Shown one piece after another: positions 9,699 to 18,879 of a stretch of 64,000 bases of DNA. The stretch spans positions 1-64,000 of the forward strand of contig CAMOIE010000005.1 of assembly GCA_946615905.1 (NCBI GenBank), written 5' to 3'. The DNA is from an uncultured Treponema sp. (GTDB lineage: Bacteria > Spirochaetota > Spirochaetia > Treponematales > Treponemataceae). A program made the translations under genes and the position numbers. Positions within the stretch are counted from its first letter, which is position 1. Each line of letters starts with the position of its first letter. A model generated the notes under the pieces. That model saw only the letters and a program-made list of their open reading frames with translations. It had not been told where the DNA came from and did no database searches.

Positions 9699-11571
9699 AG
9701 ACTGACTCCCCTACATTTTTCATTTTATCGTTGAAAATCGCAAAATTGTTCTTTCCGTTGTTCTTTACATGATAGAGGGCTATGTCAGCCCGCTTGAAAA
9801 GCTCCTTGTAGGTCACAGCCTGCTCTGGGAACAGACTGATTCCGATGCTTGGAGTGATGGTAACTGAGTGCTCACCGTCTGTATAGCATTCCTTGAGGAT
9901 TTGCAGCATTGTCTCAGCCTTTTCATTGACTATCTCGCAGGGGTTCGTCAGGCTGCTTCTGAGGTTTAAAAAGACGCAGAACTCGTCCCCGCCGATCCGT
10001 CCGATAAAGTCCTTCTCCGAGAATACAAGAGAAAGTTTTGAAGCAGTGTCGCAAATCGCCTCGTCGCCGAATGTGTGGCCTAGCTTGTCGTTGACCTGCT
10101 TGAAGTTGTCCAAATCGATTATAAAGAAGGCCCCAAAAACAGAAGCCGCGTTCTCTGCGATAAAATCTGAAACCTTTTGCTCCATGAAAATCTTGTTGAG
10201 CAGGCCTGAGAGGAGGTCAGTTTCGGCTATCGTCTTAAGTTCCTGCTCGTGGATTACCTGGGCGTTTACATTGACAAGGTTTCCGATGAATTTAATCGGT
10301 GTCGAGTCCGTCTTGTCGCGGATCAGCGTGCCTGAGATTTTGTACCATGCGTAGTCGCCGCCGGAACTGGCGAAACGAATCTCTGATGAATATGAAGTCT
10401 CGCCTGAGTCAATGAAGTCCCTAAGCCTCTGGCGCAGCCCTCTCTCCGACTCGTGGATTTTCTCATCGATTTTGCTGAACTCGTCAATCGGAAGGGATTT
10501 TATATTCTCCCCAAAGATAAATCTCGAGTTGCCGGAGAACTCAATCACATGGCTGTCAAAGTCATACTCGAAAATCAGGGTCTGGCTGTTCTCATTGTTG
10601 ATTGAGTAGCGGGCATTGTCCCTCTCGACCCTCGCCTTGCTGACAAGAAGCCTGACAAGAATGATTGAAACAATCAGGAACACGGCCATCATGACCACAA
10701 TCAGAGAGACCGTTATCATGGAGATTCTCTTCTGCTGTGAGAGGATATAATCCGCAGTGACAACAGAAAGAACGTACCAGTCGTTAAGACCGATCGGTGT
10801 ATAGACTGCGATTCTGTCCTGCGAGCCGATTGAATACTCGAATATATTTGTGAGGTTTGAATTTATATCTGAACTTATCGCATCAATCTGACTTTTTGAA
10901 AGCGCGCCGTTCTGCTTGAAAAATGACGTCCAGTTCTCGTCAAAGCAGAGGCGGTTGGGACTTTTTCCCCCGATAATTACATTTCCTGACTTGTCGATTA
11001 TAAAAGAATATCCAGAGCCTCCGAACGTGTCGACTGAGAAAATATTGTCCAAAATCGAGTAGGAGAATGTGCCGGTTATGACACCGACAACTTTCCTCTG
11101 CTGAAAAATCGGAACGGCAAGAGTCAGGACCTTTTCTCCGTCCTCGTCAGTCTGGATTTTTGACGAAATCTGGGCGTTTCCTTTCATGGCCATCTTGAAA
11201 TAGTCCTTCATCAGGATGTTGCCGGAGGACTTGCCGTCATAGTTTATGGTCATGCCGCTTGAGTTCGCAACGGCAATCCGCTTGAATTCGCCGACTCCCT
11301 TCGTGGAGATTATAGTCTGCTTGACCAGATTGTAGTCGTCCATGTCAACACCGGAAAAATAGCGGGCTTGGGACTCCAACATCAAAAGCTGGTCATTCAG
11401 TTTGACCTTAAAAGTTCCGGCATATAAAAAAGCAGTCTCGTTCAAAAAATTCGAGGAACTTTCAGAAACAGCACGGTTTATGGAGCGTTGAAATATTGCG
11501 AATGAAAAAATGACCACAGAAATGAGAAAAAAAGCAATGAGCAAAATTTTCTTGGAAATTTTTATCGCCAT
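9691..11571 (-). CDS. Membrane diguanylate cyclase, extracytoplasmic Cache-like sensor + PAS + GGDEF
   Basis: Two TM flanking a sensor region; PAS-like region; IGRIGGDEFCVFL catalytic motif; overlaps DctP start by 8 bp. Confidence 0.92.
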   Translation of the reverse strand: MAIKISKKILLIAFFLISVVIFSFAIFQRSINRAVSESSSNFLNETAFLYAGTFKVKLNDQLLMLESQARYFSGVDMDDYNLVKQTIISTKGVGEFKRIAVANSSGMTINYDGKSSGNILMKDYFKMAMKGNAQISSKIQTDEDGEKVLTLAVPIFQQRKVVGVITGTFSYSILDNIFSVDTFGGSGYSFIIDKSGNVIIGGKSPNRLCFDENWTSFFKQNGALSKSQIDAISSDINSNLTNIFEYSIGSQDRIAVYTPIGLNDWYVLSVVTADYILSQQKRISMITVSLIVVMMAVFLIVSIILVRLLVSKARVERDNARYSINNENSQTLIFEYDFDSHVIEFSGNSRFIFGENIKSLPIDEFSKIDEKIHESERGLRQRLRDFIDSGETSYSSEIRFASSGGDYAWYKISGTLIRDKTDSTPIKFIGNLVNVNAQVIHEQELKTIAETDLLSGLLNKIFMEQKVSDFIAENAASVFGAFFIIDLDNFKQVNDKLGHTFGDEAICDTASKLSLVFSEKDFIGRIGGDEFCVFLNLRSSLTNPCEIVNEKAETMLQILKECYTDGEHSVTITPSIGISLFPEQAVTYKELFKRADIALYHVKNNGKNNFAIFNDKMKNVGESVYE

Positions 11572-11756
11572 ATTTGCAGTTTCCTCTATTTGATTGATTA
11601 TTAATTAACTATTCTTAATCACCCGAAACATAATAATTTCAGTGATTATAACATTTTTTATATATTATATTCCTTACCGAGTATTTTTCAAGTTTAATTA
11701 AACGGCTTCCGAGGGACAAAGGCTTAAATTAAACACAAAAAACAAGGGAAATCAAC

Positions 11757-11795
11757 ATGACAAATTCTACCTTTATGATTTATACTTAAAATATG
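11757..11795 (+). promoter_or_regulatory. Putative leaderless sigma70-type promoter of the SpoIIE gene
   Basis: ATGACA (11757-11762), 18-nt spacer, TATACT (11781-11786), 6 nt, ATG at 11793; no Shine-Dalgarno. Confidence 0.5.
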
Positions 11796-13871
11796 AGAGG
11801 AAAAGTTTCTAAATTTCATTTTTCAAGTCTGATTATTCAGCTTCCGTTTTATGTCGCTGTCTCCTGCATCCTGCTTTTTATCGCGACTGGTCAAATTGGC
11901 TACAGGGTTTTTAAAATGCTCTTTGAGGAGCAGTACGAGGCCATCACCAAGCAGATTGCGGACACAGCCCTTTCTTTCATCGACTGCGACAGCATTTTGC
12001 GCTATGCCGAAAAGCCTGTTGAGGACGAGGAGTGGAAAAAGACCAATGACATTCTGGACAAGCTCACCGACACCGCAAAACTCGCCTATATTTATGTGAC
12101 TGTCCCGAATGAGCGTTTTGAGTCACGCATTTACATTTACGACACTGTTCACCCGGAAGTCATGAGGCAGAATCCCAAGATAAAGCCATATCCGCTTGGA
12201 AAGGTGAACACACTTTTGACTTATGACGAGATGAGGCTGAACGAAATCAAAAACGCCATTCTAAAAGGCACCTCAAGCATTCACTTTGTCTACAACAACA
12301 CAGGAAGCCACGTCACGACCTCCATTCCGGTGAAGGACTCCAGCGGGAAAAACGTCGCGATTTTAAGCATCGTAAAGCCGATGAGCGAGGTGAAGGCTTT
12401 CAGAGACCGCTATCTTACGACGACTTTTGTCTCTTCCTCGATAATCACTGTTCTCTTTATCATAATTTACGCTTTTATCCTTTTGATGAGGGTGATTAAG
12501 CCGCTTGTCACTGTGACAAAGGAGACCGCTTACTACGCCCAGCACCAGGGAGAGCTTACTGGAAAGCTCCGCGATATAAAAGGCCATAGCGAGATTGCGA
12601 CACTTGCCCGCTCTGTTGAGAAAATGAGCGTGGACATGAACAAATATATAGAAGATTTGACCCATACCACTGCGGAAAAAGAACGGCTCAGCGCGGAGCT
12701 TGACGTTGCAAGGCAGATTCAGGCCAACATGCTGCCTCAGATTTTCCCGCCGTATGCAGACCATCAGGAGCTGGAGCTTTATGCCAGCATGACTCCTGCA
12801 AAGGAAGTCGGAGGTGACTTTTACGACTTCTACATGGTTGACGATGACCACTTTGCGATTGTAGTCGGAGACGTCAGCGGAAAGGGAGTTCCCGCCGCCC
12901 TCTTTATGGTCGTCGCGAAAACCCTTTTGAAAAACGGCTGCCTGCACGAAAAGGAACTTGGAAAGCTCTTTACCAACGTGAATAACCAGCTTTGTGACGG
13001 CAACGAGGCAGGACTTTTTGTCACCTGCTGGATGGGAATCGTTCAGATTTCAACCGGCGAGATGACTTTTGTTAATGCCGGACACACGTCCCCTCTTATT
13101 TACCATGATGACAAAGTTGAGTATCTTGTAACAAAGCCTGATTTAATGCTTGCCGGACTGGAAGGGGTAAAATACACTGAGCATAAAATCAAGCTCCACG
13201 CCGGTGACCGACTCTTTGTCTATACGGACGGAATCACAGAAGCAACGAACAAGAAGAACGAGCTTTTCGGCGAGGAGAGACTGTTAAAAGCCTGTGAAAA
13301 ACAGAAGGGAATATCATCAAAGCTGTTCTTGAAAGGAATTCAAAACGAGATTGACTCTTTTGTGGACGGCGCCCCACAGTTTGACGACATAACGATGTTG
13401 GAGTTCATATTGAAAGATTTAGAAGCAAAAAAAACTGACAAAAATAAGAGCCTGCAAGTCCGGGAATTTGACGCGACCGATGAAAATCTGGAAAAAGTCT
13501 ATGATTTCATTCACTCAATGCTGCCGCCTTCCGTGGGCGAGGGGAGAAAAAATCAGCTTGACTTGGCTATTGAGGAAGTCTTCATAAACATCGCCCACTA
13601 CGCCTACGCACCGGACACGGGCAAAGTCAAGGTTGAATGTGAGTGCGTCCAAGAGAATGACTGCGATACGGTGAAGTTGGTCTTCTGCGACAGAGGAAAG
13701 GAATTCAATCCCCTTGCAAAGGCTGACCCTGACATCACCCTTGCGGCGGAGGACAGGCAAATCGGGGGCTTAGGAATTTTCCTCACGAAAAAACTAATGG
13801 ATAAGGTCGAATATAAATATTCGGAGGGACAGAATATCCTTATAATGACAAAGAAAATTGTCAGACAATAG
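11793..13871 (+). CDS. Membrane SpoIIE/RsbU-type PP2C phosphatase with HAMP and C-terminal RsbW-like ATPase domain
   Basis: TM-sensor-TM, HAMP, EVGGDFYDFYMVDDDHFAIVVGDVSGKGVPAALFM, GDRLFVYTDGITEATN, C-terminal LDLAIEEVFINIAHYAY. Confidence 0.93.
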   Translation: MRGKVSKFHFSSLIIQLPFYVAVSCILLFIATGQIGYRVFKMLFEEQYEAITKQIADTALSFIDCDSILRYAEKPVEDEEWKKTNDILDKLTDTAKLAYIYVTVPNERFESRIYIYDTVHPEVMRQNPKIKPYPLGKVNTLLTYDEMRLNEIKNAILKGTSSIHFVYNNTGSHVTTSIPVKDSSGKNVAILSIVKPMSEVKAFRDRYLTTTFVSSSIITVLFIIIYAFILLMRVIKPLVTVTKETAYYAQHQGELTGKLRDIKGHSEIATLARSVEKMSVDMNKYIEDLTHTTAEKERLSAELDVARQIQANMLPQIFPPYADHQELELYASMTPAKEVGGDFYDFYMVDDDHFAIVVGDVSGKGVPAALFMVVAKTLLKNGCLHEKELGKLFTNVNNQLCDGNEAGLFVTCWMGIVQISTGEMTFVNAGHTSPLIYHDDKVEYLVTKPDLMLAGLEGVKYTEHKIKLHAGDRLFVYTDGITEATNKKNELFGEERLLKACEKQKGISSKLFLKGIQNEIDSFVDGAPQFDDITMLEFILKDLEAKKTDKNKSLQVREFDATDENLEKVYDFIHSMLPPSVGEGRKNQLDLAIEEVFINIAHYAYAPDTGKVKVECECVQENDCDTVKLVFCDRGKEFNPLAKADPDITLAAEDRQIGGLGIFLTKKLMDKVEYKYSEGQNILIMTKKIVRQ

Positions 13872-14160
13872 CGAGAACGCTGTCCATGCCGGTTGCGTTG
13901 AACACCGACCGGCAGAATTCAGAAGGATTTCGTACAGCCATCCGTCCGCCGGCAGCCGCCATCAACTTGTGGCCGAGCAAGACGACTCTCAAGCCTGCGC
14001 TTGAAATATACTCGATGTTCTTTAAGTCCATCACGAGAACTTTTGACATGCGAGAAGCCTCTTTTACCTTAGTCTCAAGCTGGGGGGCGGTAGTTGTGTC
14101 AAGTCTGCCGGAGACAGTGAGTTCCATGTTTTCGCCAGTGATAGTTTCTGCAATAGTCAT
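13861..14160 (-). CDS. STAS domain anti-sigma factor antagonist
   Basis: 99 aa; LTVSGRLDTTTAPQLETKVKEA...LVMDLKNIEYISSAGLRVVLLGHKLM. Confidence 0.93.
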   Translation of the reverse strand: MTIAETITGENMELTVSGRLDTTTAPQLETKVKEASRMSKVLVMDLKNIEYISSAGLRVVLLGHKLMAAAGGRMAVRNPSEFCRSVFNATGMDSVLAIV

Positions 14161-14246
14161 TTACTTTCCTTCTTTAAGATATATTATATATTTTTTTCAG
14201 TTTTTACAAAAAAGTCAACATTAAATATTCAGATTTTTAAAATCCG

Positions 14247-14264
14247 TGTTATAATGTAAGCATG
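14247..14264 (+). promoter_or_regulatory. Putative leaderless extended -10 promoter
   Basis: CCG-TG-T-TATAAT-gtaagc-ATG. Confidence 0.5.
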
Positions 14265-15143
14265 AATTGCACAAAATGTAATTATGAGTTATCAGATGAA
14301 TTCAAATATTGTCCGATGTGCGGAGCTTCCGTCTTGTCAATGCGTGCGGAAATGACAAAAAATGTGAAGCATATTTCTGCTGTCTCCCCGTCAAAAGTAC
14401 CGAACATGGTTTTTGTTCAGGGCGGATTTTTTGTGATGGGCATGAACGAGGCAAACAGAAAAGTCGCAGTCCTAAGCTTTCAGATTGGGGAAACGCCCGT
14501 CACTCAAAGACAGTACGAGCATGTGATGGAAAAAAATCCGTCAAAACTCAAAGGACCGGACAAGCCTGTTGAATGCGTCAACTGGTGTGAGGCAATAGCC
14601 TTCTGCAACCGCTTGAGCCAGATGCAAAATCTTACCCCATGCTACAGCATAGGCAACGTGACCGATTTGTCCACGTTTGAAAGCTCCAGCCCCGTATGGA
14701 AGCGCATAACCTGCAATTTTACGGCGACCGGATTTCGTTTACCAACAGAGGCCGAATGGGAATATGCAGCCAGAGGCGGAAAGTATTTAAAGCCTGCGCA
14801 GTTTGCGGGAAGCGATGACATAAAAAAAGTCGCCTGGTACGGAGAAAACTCTGATATTACGAGTCATGATGTTGCTACAAAAGCAGGCAACCAGCTTGGG
14901 CTTTTTGACATGTGTGGAAATGTCGCCGAATGGTGCTGGGACTACATGGGAGAGCTTCCATCAGGTCCAATGACAAATCCCCACGGTCCAAGCATAGGCT
15001 CCATGCATGTAAAGCGAGGCGGAAGCTGGCTCGATGATGCCCAGCAGTGTACGGTCTTCTATAGAAGTGGCAGCGCACCCACAGGAAAAAGCTCCAACCT
15101 AGGCTTTAGGGTCTGCAGGTCCGTGATTGAAAACGTTATGTAA
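14262..15143 (+). CDS. Zinc-ribbon + formylglycine-generating-enzyme-like (SUMF1) protein
   Basis: CTKCNYELSDEFKYCPMCGA zinc ribbon; FVMGMNE...PTEAEWEYAARGG...GLFDMCGNVAEWCWD...KRGGSWLDD...LGFRVCRS. Confidence 0.92.
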   Translation: MNCTKCNYELSDEFKYCPMCGASVLSMRAEMTKNVKHISAVSPSKVPNMVFVQGGFFVMGMNEANRKVAVLSFQIGETPVTQRQYEHVMEKNPSKLKGPDKPVECVNWCEAIAFCNRLSQMQNLTPCYSIGNVTDLSTFESSSPVWKRITCNFTATGFRLPTEAEWEYAARGGKYLKPAQFAGSDDIKKVAWYGENSDITSHDVATKAGNQLGLFDMCGNVAEWCWDYMGELPSGPMTNPHGPSIGSMHVKRGGSWLDDAQQCTVFYRSGSAPTGKSSNLGFRVCRSVIENVM

Positions 15144-15152
15144 TTTCAACCC

Positions 15153-16091
15153 CTAGCGCGCGCCCTTGTCGTAGGGAATGCCCTCCGCTTTTGGAGCGCG
15201 GGATTTTTTCGAGGTGAAAATCAGGACGATGAGCGAGATGATGTAGGGCAGCATTTTATAGATTTCACCATCGACTAGGCCGACCAAAAAGTCAAATCCC
15301 ATGTAAGCATCAGCAATCGCGCGGAAAAATCCGAAAATCAAAGCCGCTCCTGCAATCATCATCGGCCGCCACTGACCGAAAATCATTACCGCCAAAGCCA
15401 AAAAGCCCGCACCGGCCACGCCGTAGATAAAGTCCCACTGGGAGTTTGCGGCAGTAATGTAAATCAAGCCTCCGATTCCTCCGCAAAAGCCGGAAATCAA
15501 AACTCCAGCATAGCGCATCTTGTAAACGTTGATTCCGACAGAATCTGCGGCCTGGGGATGCTCACCGCAGGCTAGGAGGCGCAGACCGAATCTTGTCTTG
15601 TACATAACGACAAAAGAAAGAATCAAAAGAAGGGCAGTAATGACGATGTACCAGTTAAGCTCCAGTCCGGCTATGTTAAAGATAAATGGCTTTCTGTTCT
15701 CAATGTAAGTCAAAATCGCGGAAACATTGTCGCCGTCAGAGCGGGCTGAATTGAATGATTTCACGATGACAGTAGCGGCCGCTGTAGCCAGCATATTCAT
15801 AGCGGTGCCGACAAGGGTCTGGTCAGCCTTAAAGTTAATCGCGGCGACGGCAAGCAAAAGCGAGAAAATCATTCCGGCCAATGCGGACACAGCCAGAGTC
15901 AAAAGGATAATGACGATTGCGGGAGTTCCAACAGGAAGCGAATACAATGTAAAGGCTCCGCCAAAAGCTCCGAAAACCATGATTCCCTCAAGACCGATGT
16001 TGATGACTCCGGAATGTTCGGAAAACATGCCGCCAATCGCGACGAAAATCAAAACGGCGGCGTAAATTAAAGTATATTGAATGAGCAGCAT
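15153..16091 (-). CDS. ABC transporter permease (nucleoside/BMP-type)
   Basis: Multi-TM BPD_transp_2-like protein; start placed at MLLIQYTLIY with GGAG upstream; adjacent permease, ATPase and BMP lipoprotein. Confidence 0.9.
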   Translation of the reverse strand: MLLIQYTLIYAAVLIFVAIGGMFSEHSGVINIGLEGIMVFGAFGGAFTLYSLPVGTPAIVIILLTLAVSALAGMIFSLLLAVAAINFKADQTLVGTAMNMLATAAATVIVKSFNSARSDGDNVSAILTYIENRKPFIFNIAGLELNWYIVITALLLILSFVVMYKTRFGLRLLACGEHPQAADSVGINVYKMRYAGVLISGFCGGIGGLIYITAANSQWDFIYGVAGAGFLALAVMIFGQWRPMMIAGAALIFGFFRAIADAYMGFDFLVGLVDGEIYKMLPYIISLIVLIFTSKKSRAPKAEGIPYDKGAR

Positions 16092-16092
16092 A

Positions 16093-17238
16093 TTATTCTC
16101 CTTGTCCGGCGGCAGATTCTTCTGATTTTTCTTTTCTTGAGATTTTCGCAATTACCTCCTTGATAAAGAGGACGAAACCGCAGGCATAAATGATTATCGA
16201 AGAAATCAAGTCCGCAATCTGCGGGTTGTAATAGTGCATATCGATGAAGGAACCGCCCAAAGTGATATGCTCGATAAAGTATCCTGCAAAAATCACGCCG
16301 ATCGGGTTCAATCCTCCGAGGAAGGCTACCGCGATTCCGTTGAAGCCCATAGCCGGAACGGATGAGGCGGTCTTCCAAGCCTGAATGTCAGTCAGATAGT
16401 AGAGTCCTGCGGCAAGCCCCGCAAGAGCACCTGCAATCGCCATCGTAGCGATCATGTTCTTCTTGTCTTTCATTCCGGCGTATTTCGCGGCGTTTTTGTT
16501 CAAACCCGTGGCCTTCAGCTCATAACCGAAAACAGTCTTCTCAAGGACGATAAAAATAAGGACAGCCACAATAATCGTAAGCGGAATCGCAATCGTGACG
16601 TACTCGTTGTTGTGGAAGAGCTTTCCAAGTCCAAGTGAGGGCAAAATCGATGAAGGGGAATTGACCCGGATTCCGTAGGTCTCCGAAAGGGAAAGATTCA
16701 TGACCCTCGCGTTGTGCATCATGACGTTTACGATATAAAGTGAAATCCAGTTCAGCATGATACAGGCGATGACTTCATTTATATTGAAGAAAGCCTTGAA
16801 AAATCCGGCGAGAGCACCCCAGAAAGCGGCGGCGACAACTGCCAGCAAAAGACATGCCCACCAAACCCAGTGCCAGGCAAGGGCAGCCCACAAGGCCACT
16901 CCGATTGCAATGCAGTATTGGCCAGCGACACCGATATTGAAAAGTCCTGTTTTGTAGGCGAAGAGAACTGAAAGTCCGCACAAAATCATCGGAACAGATT
17001 TCACCAGCGTGGAACCCAGATAATAAATCTTCTGGCTGTCCTTTCTGAAATACAAAAAGTTCTTCAAAATCGTGGACATCGCTTTTGGCGCATGCTCAGC
17101 GTTTATAATCAGCAGTATGATAAAGCCGATTACAATTCCAATCAAAGCGCAAATTATGGCCGCCGCAATCGACTTAAAACTTTCTGACCGTGTAAATTCT
17201 TTGACTTTTGCAAGTTTAGCATCCAAATTCAAGCTCAT
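16093..17238 (-). CDS. ABC transporter permease (nucleoside/BMP-type)
   Basis: 381 aa; GLFNIGVAGQYCIAIG and AKYAGMKDKKNMIATMAIAGALAGLAA motifs. Confidence 0.92.
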   Translation of the reverse strand: MSLNLDAKLAKVKEFTRSESFKSIAAAIICALIGIVIGFIILLIINAEHAPKAMSTILKNFLYFRKDSQKIYYLGSTLVKSVPMILCGLSVLFAYKTGLFNIGVAGQYCIAIGVALWAALAWHWVWWACLLLAVVAAAFWGALAGFFKAFFNINEVIACIMLNWISLYIVNVMMHNARVMNLSLSETYGIRVNSPSSILPSLGLGKLFHNNEYVTIAIPLTIIVAVLIFIVLEKTVFGYELKATGLNKNAAKYAGMKDKKNMIATMAIAGALAGLAAGLYYLTDIQAWKTASSVPAMGFNGIAVAFLGGLNPIGVIFAGYFIEHITLGGSFIDMHYYNPQIADLISSIIIYACGFVLFIKEVIAKISRKEKSEESAAGQGE

Positions 17239-18791
17239 TTTGCTTCCTCCTGTCTTTTTGCGCCTGACATGTAAAGACCGAGTTCCTCAACGGTCGTCTT
17301 TTTCGGGTCAAGTTCGCCAACAATTCTTCCCTCGAACATGACCAGAATCCTATCGCTCAGGTTCATGACCTCATCAAGCTCGTAGGAGACAAGGAGAATT
17401 CCAGCCCCCTTGTCACGGTCGGCGATAATCTGCTTGTGAATGTATTCAATCGCACCAACGTCAAGTCCTCGGATTGGCTGGACGGCAATCAAAAGCGAGT
17501 GCTTTTTGTCAAGTTCGCGGGCGATAATCGCCTTCTGCTGGTTTCCGCCCGACATGGCTCCGACCATAGTCTTTGTCCCCTGTCCGGAGCGAACATCGAA
17601 TTCCCCGATAAGGCGGTCAGCGTATTTTGTGACGGCATCATTTTTTATGAACTGGTGATTTTGGAAAGTGTCTTCCCAATAACGCTGCAACTCAAGATTC
17701 TGCTCCAGATTGTAGCGCAAGACAAGGCCGTACTTCTGCCTGTCCTCCGGGATATGGCTCATTCCTCCGATTGACTTCTCACGGATTGACTTTTTGGTAA
17801 TGTCATTGCCGTCGAGGGTCAGCCGCATTTTGTCAGCGTTGGGGCCGTTATCGGCAAGGCGGTCAATACCAGTGATTCCGTAAATCAGCTCAGACTGGCC
17901 GTTTCCGTCAATTCCCGCGATTGTGACAATCTCACCGGAGCGGACTTCAAAAGAGACATCCTTTACGGCAAGATTCTGGTGGATTTTAGACGGAACTGAC
18001 ATGTGCTCGACTTTCAAAACTGTTTTTCCGGGTTTTGAGGGAGCTTTGTCGACCGTAAAATTAACGTCGCGGCCGACCATCATTCTTGAAAGTTCCTCCG
18101 GGCTAGTGTCCTTTATATTCACAGTTCCGATGTACTTTCCCTTGCGCAAAACTGTGCAACGGTCAGCCACGGACATGATTTCATTCAGCTTGTGGGTGAT
18201 AAAAAGAATTGATTTTCCCTGAGCGGCAAGCATCTTCATCGTTTCCATAAGTTCGGTGATTTCCTGCGGTGTCAGGACAGCTGTCGGCTCATCAAAGATA
18301 AGGATTTCGTTATCGCGATAGAGCATCTTCAAGATTTCAACGCGCTGCTGCATTCCAACGGTGATGTCTTCAATTTTGGCATCGGGGTCAATCTGCATTC
18401 CATAGACGTTACAGAGTGCGGCAATATCTTTACGTGCTTTCGCGCGGTCTACAAGGCCGCCTTTCATCGGCTCTCTTCCTAAAATGATATTGTCAAGAAC
18501 GGTAAAGACTTCCACAAGCTTAAAATGCTGGTGTACCATGCCGATATGCAAGGCTGTCGCATCGTTAGGATTTCTGATTACGACTTTTTTTCCATTCTTG
18601 CGGATTTCGCCTTTTTCCGCCTGGTAAAGGCCAAAGAGGACGCTCATCAAGGTTGATTTTCCGGCTCCGTTTTCCCCCAAAAGCGCGTGAATTTCGCCTT
18701 TCTTCAATTGCAGTGTGATGTCGTCATTCGCGACGATGCCGGGGAAAAGCTTTGTAATATGGAGCATCTCAATAATGTAGTCCTGACTCAT
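17235..18791 (-). CDS. ABC transporter ATP-binding protein, duplicated ATPase (nucleoside importer)
   Basis: GENGAGKSTLMSVLFGLY; MVHQHFKLVEVFTVLDNI; SGGNQQKAIIARELD; start at MSQDYIIEM preceded by GAGG. Confidence 0.93.
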   Translation of the reverse strand: MSQDYIIEMLHITKLFPGIVANDDITLQLKKGEIHALLGENGAGKSTLMSVLFGLYQAEKGEIRKNGKKVVIRNPNDATALHIGMVHQHFKLVEVFTVLDNIILGREPMKGGLVDRAKARKDIAALCNVYGMQIDPDAKIEDITVGMQQRVEILKMLYRDNEILIFDEPTAVLTPQEITELMETMKMLAAQGKSILFITHKLNEIMSVADRCTVLRKGKYIGTVNIKDTSPEELSRMMVGRDVNFTVDKAPSKPGKTVLKVEHMSVPSKIHQNLAVKDVSFEVRSGEIVTIAGIDGNGQSELIYGITGIDRLADNGPNADKMRLTLDGNDITKKSIREKSIGGMSHIPEDRQKYGLVLRYNLEQNLELQRYWEDTFQNHQFIKNDAVTKYADRLIGEFDVRSGQGTKTMVGAMSGGNQQKAIIARELDKKHSLLIAVQPIRGLDVGAIEYIHKQIIADRDKGAGILLVSYELDEVMNLSDRILVMFEGRIVGELDPKKTTVEELGLYMSGAKRQEEAK

Positions 18792-18830
18792 AGGTACCTC
18801 AAAAAGCATATTTTGGCGGATTTTTTATAA

Positions 18831-18864
18831 AAAAGGGACCGGTCATCTCACCAGTCCCCTTCTC
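18831..18864 (-). terminator. Hairpin between the BMP lipoprotein and ABC ATPase genes
   Basis: AAGGGACCGGT-catctc-ACCAGTCCCCTT inverted repeat with AT-rich flank. Confidence 0.55.
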
Positions 18865-18879
18865 TATTACGCCCAAATT

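Noticed and set aside
12363-12947. 194-aa minus-strand ORF within the SpoIIE gene
   Set aside because: Antisense to a well-supported multi-domain gene; no recognisable family.
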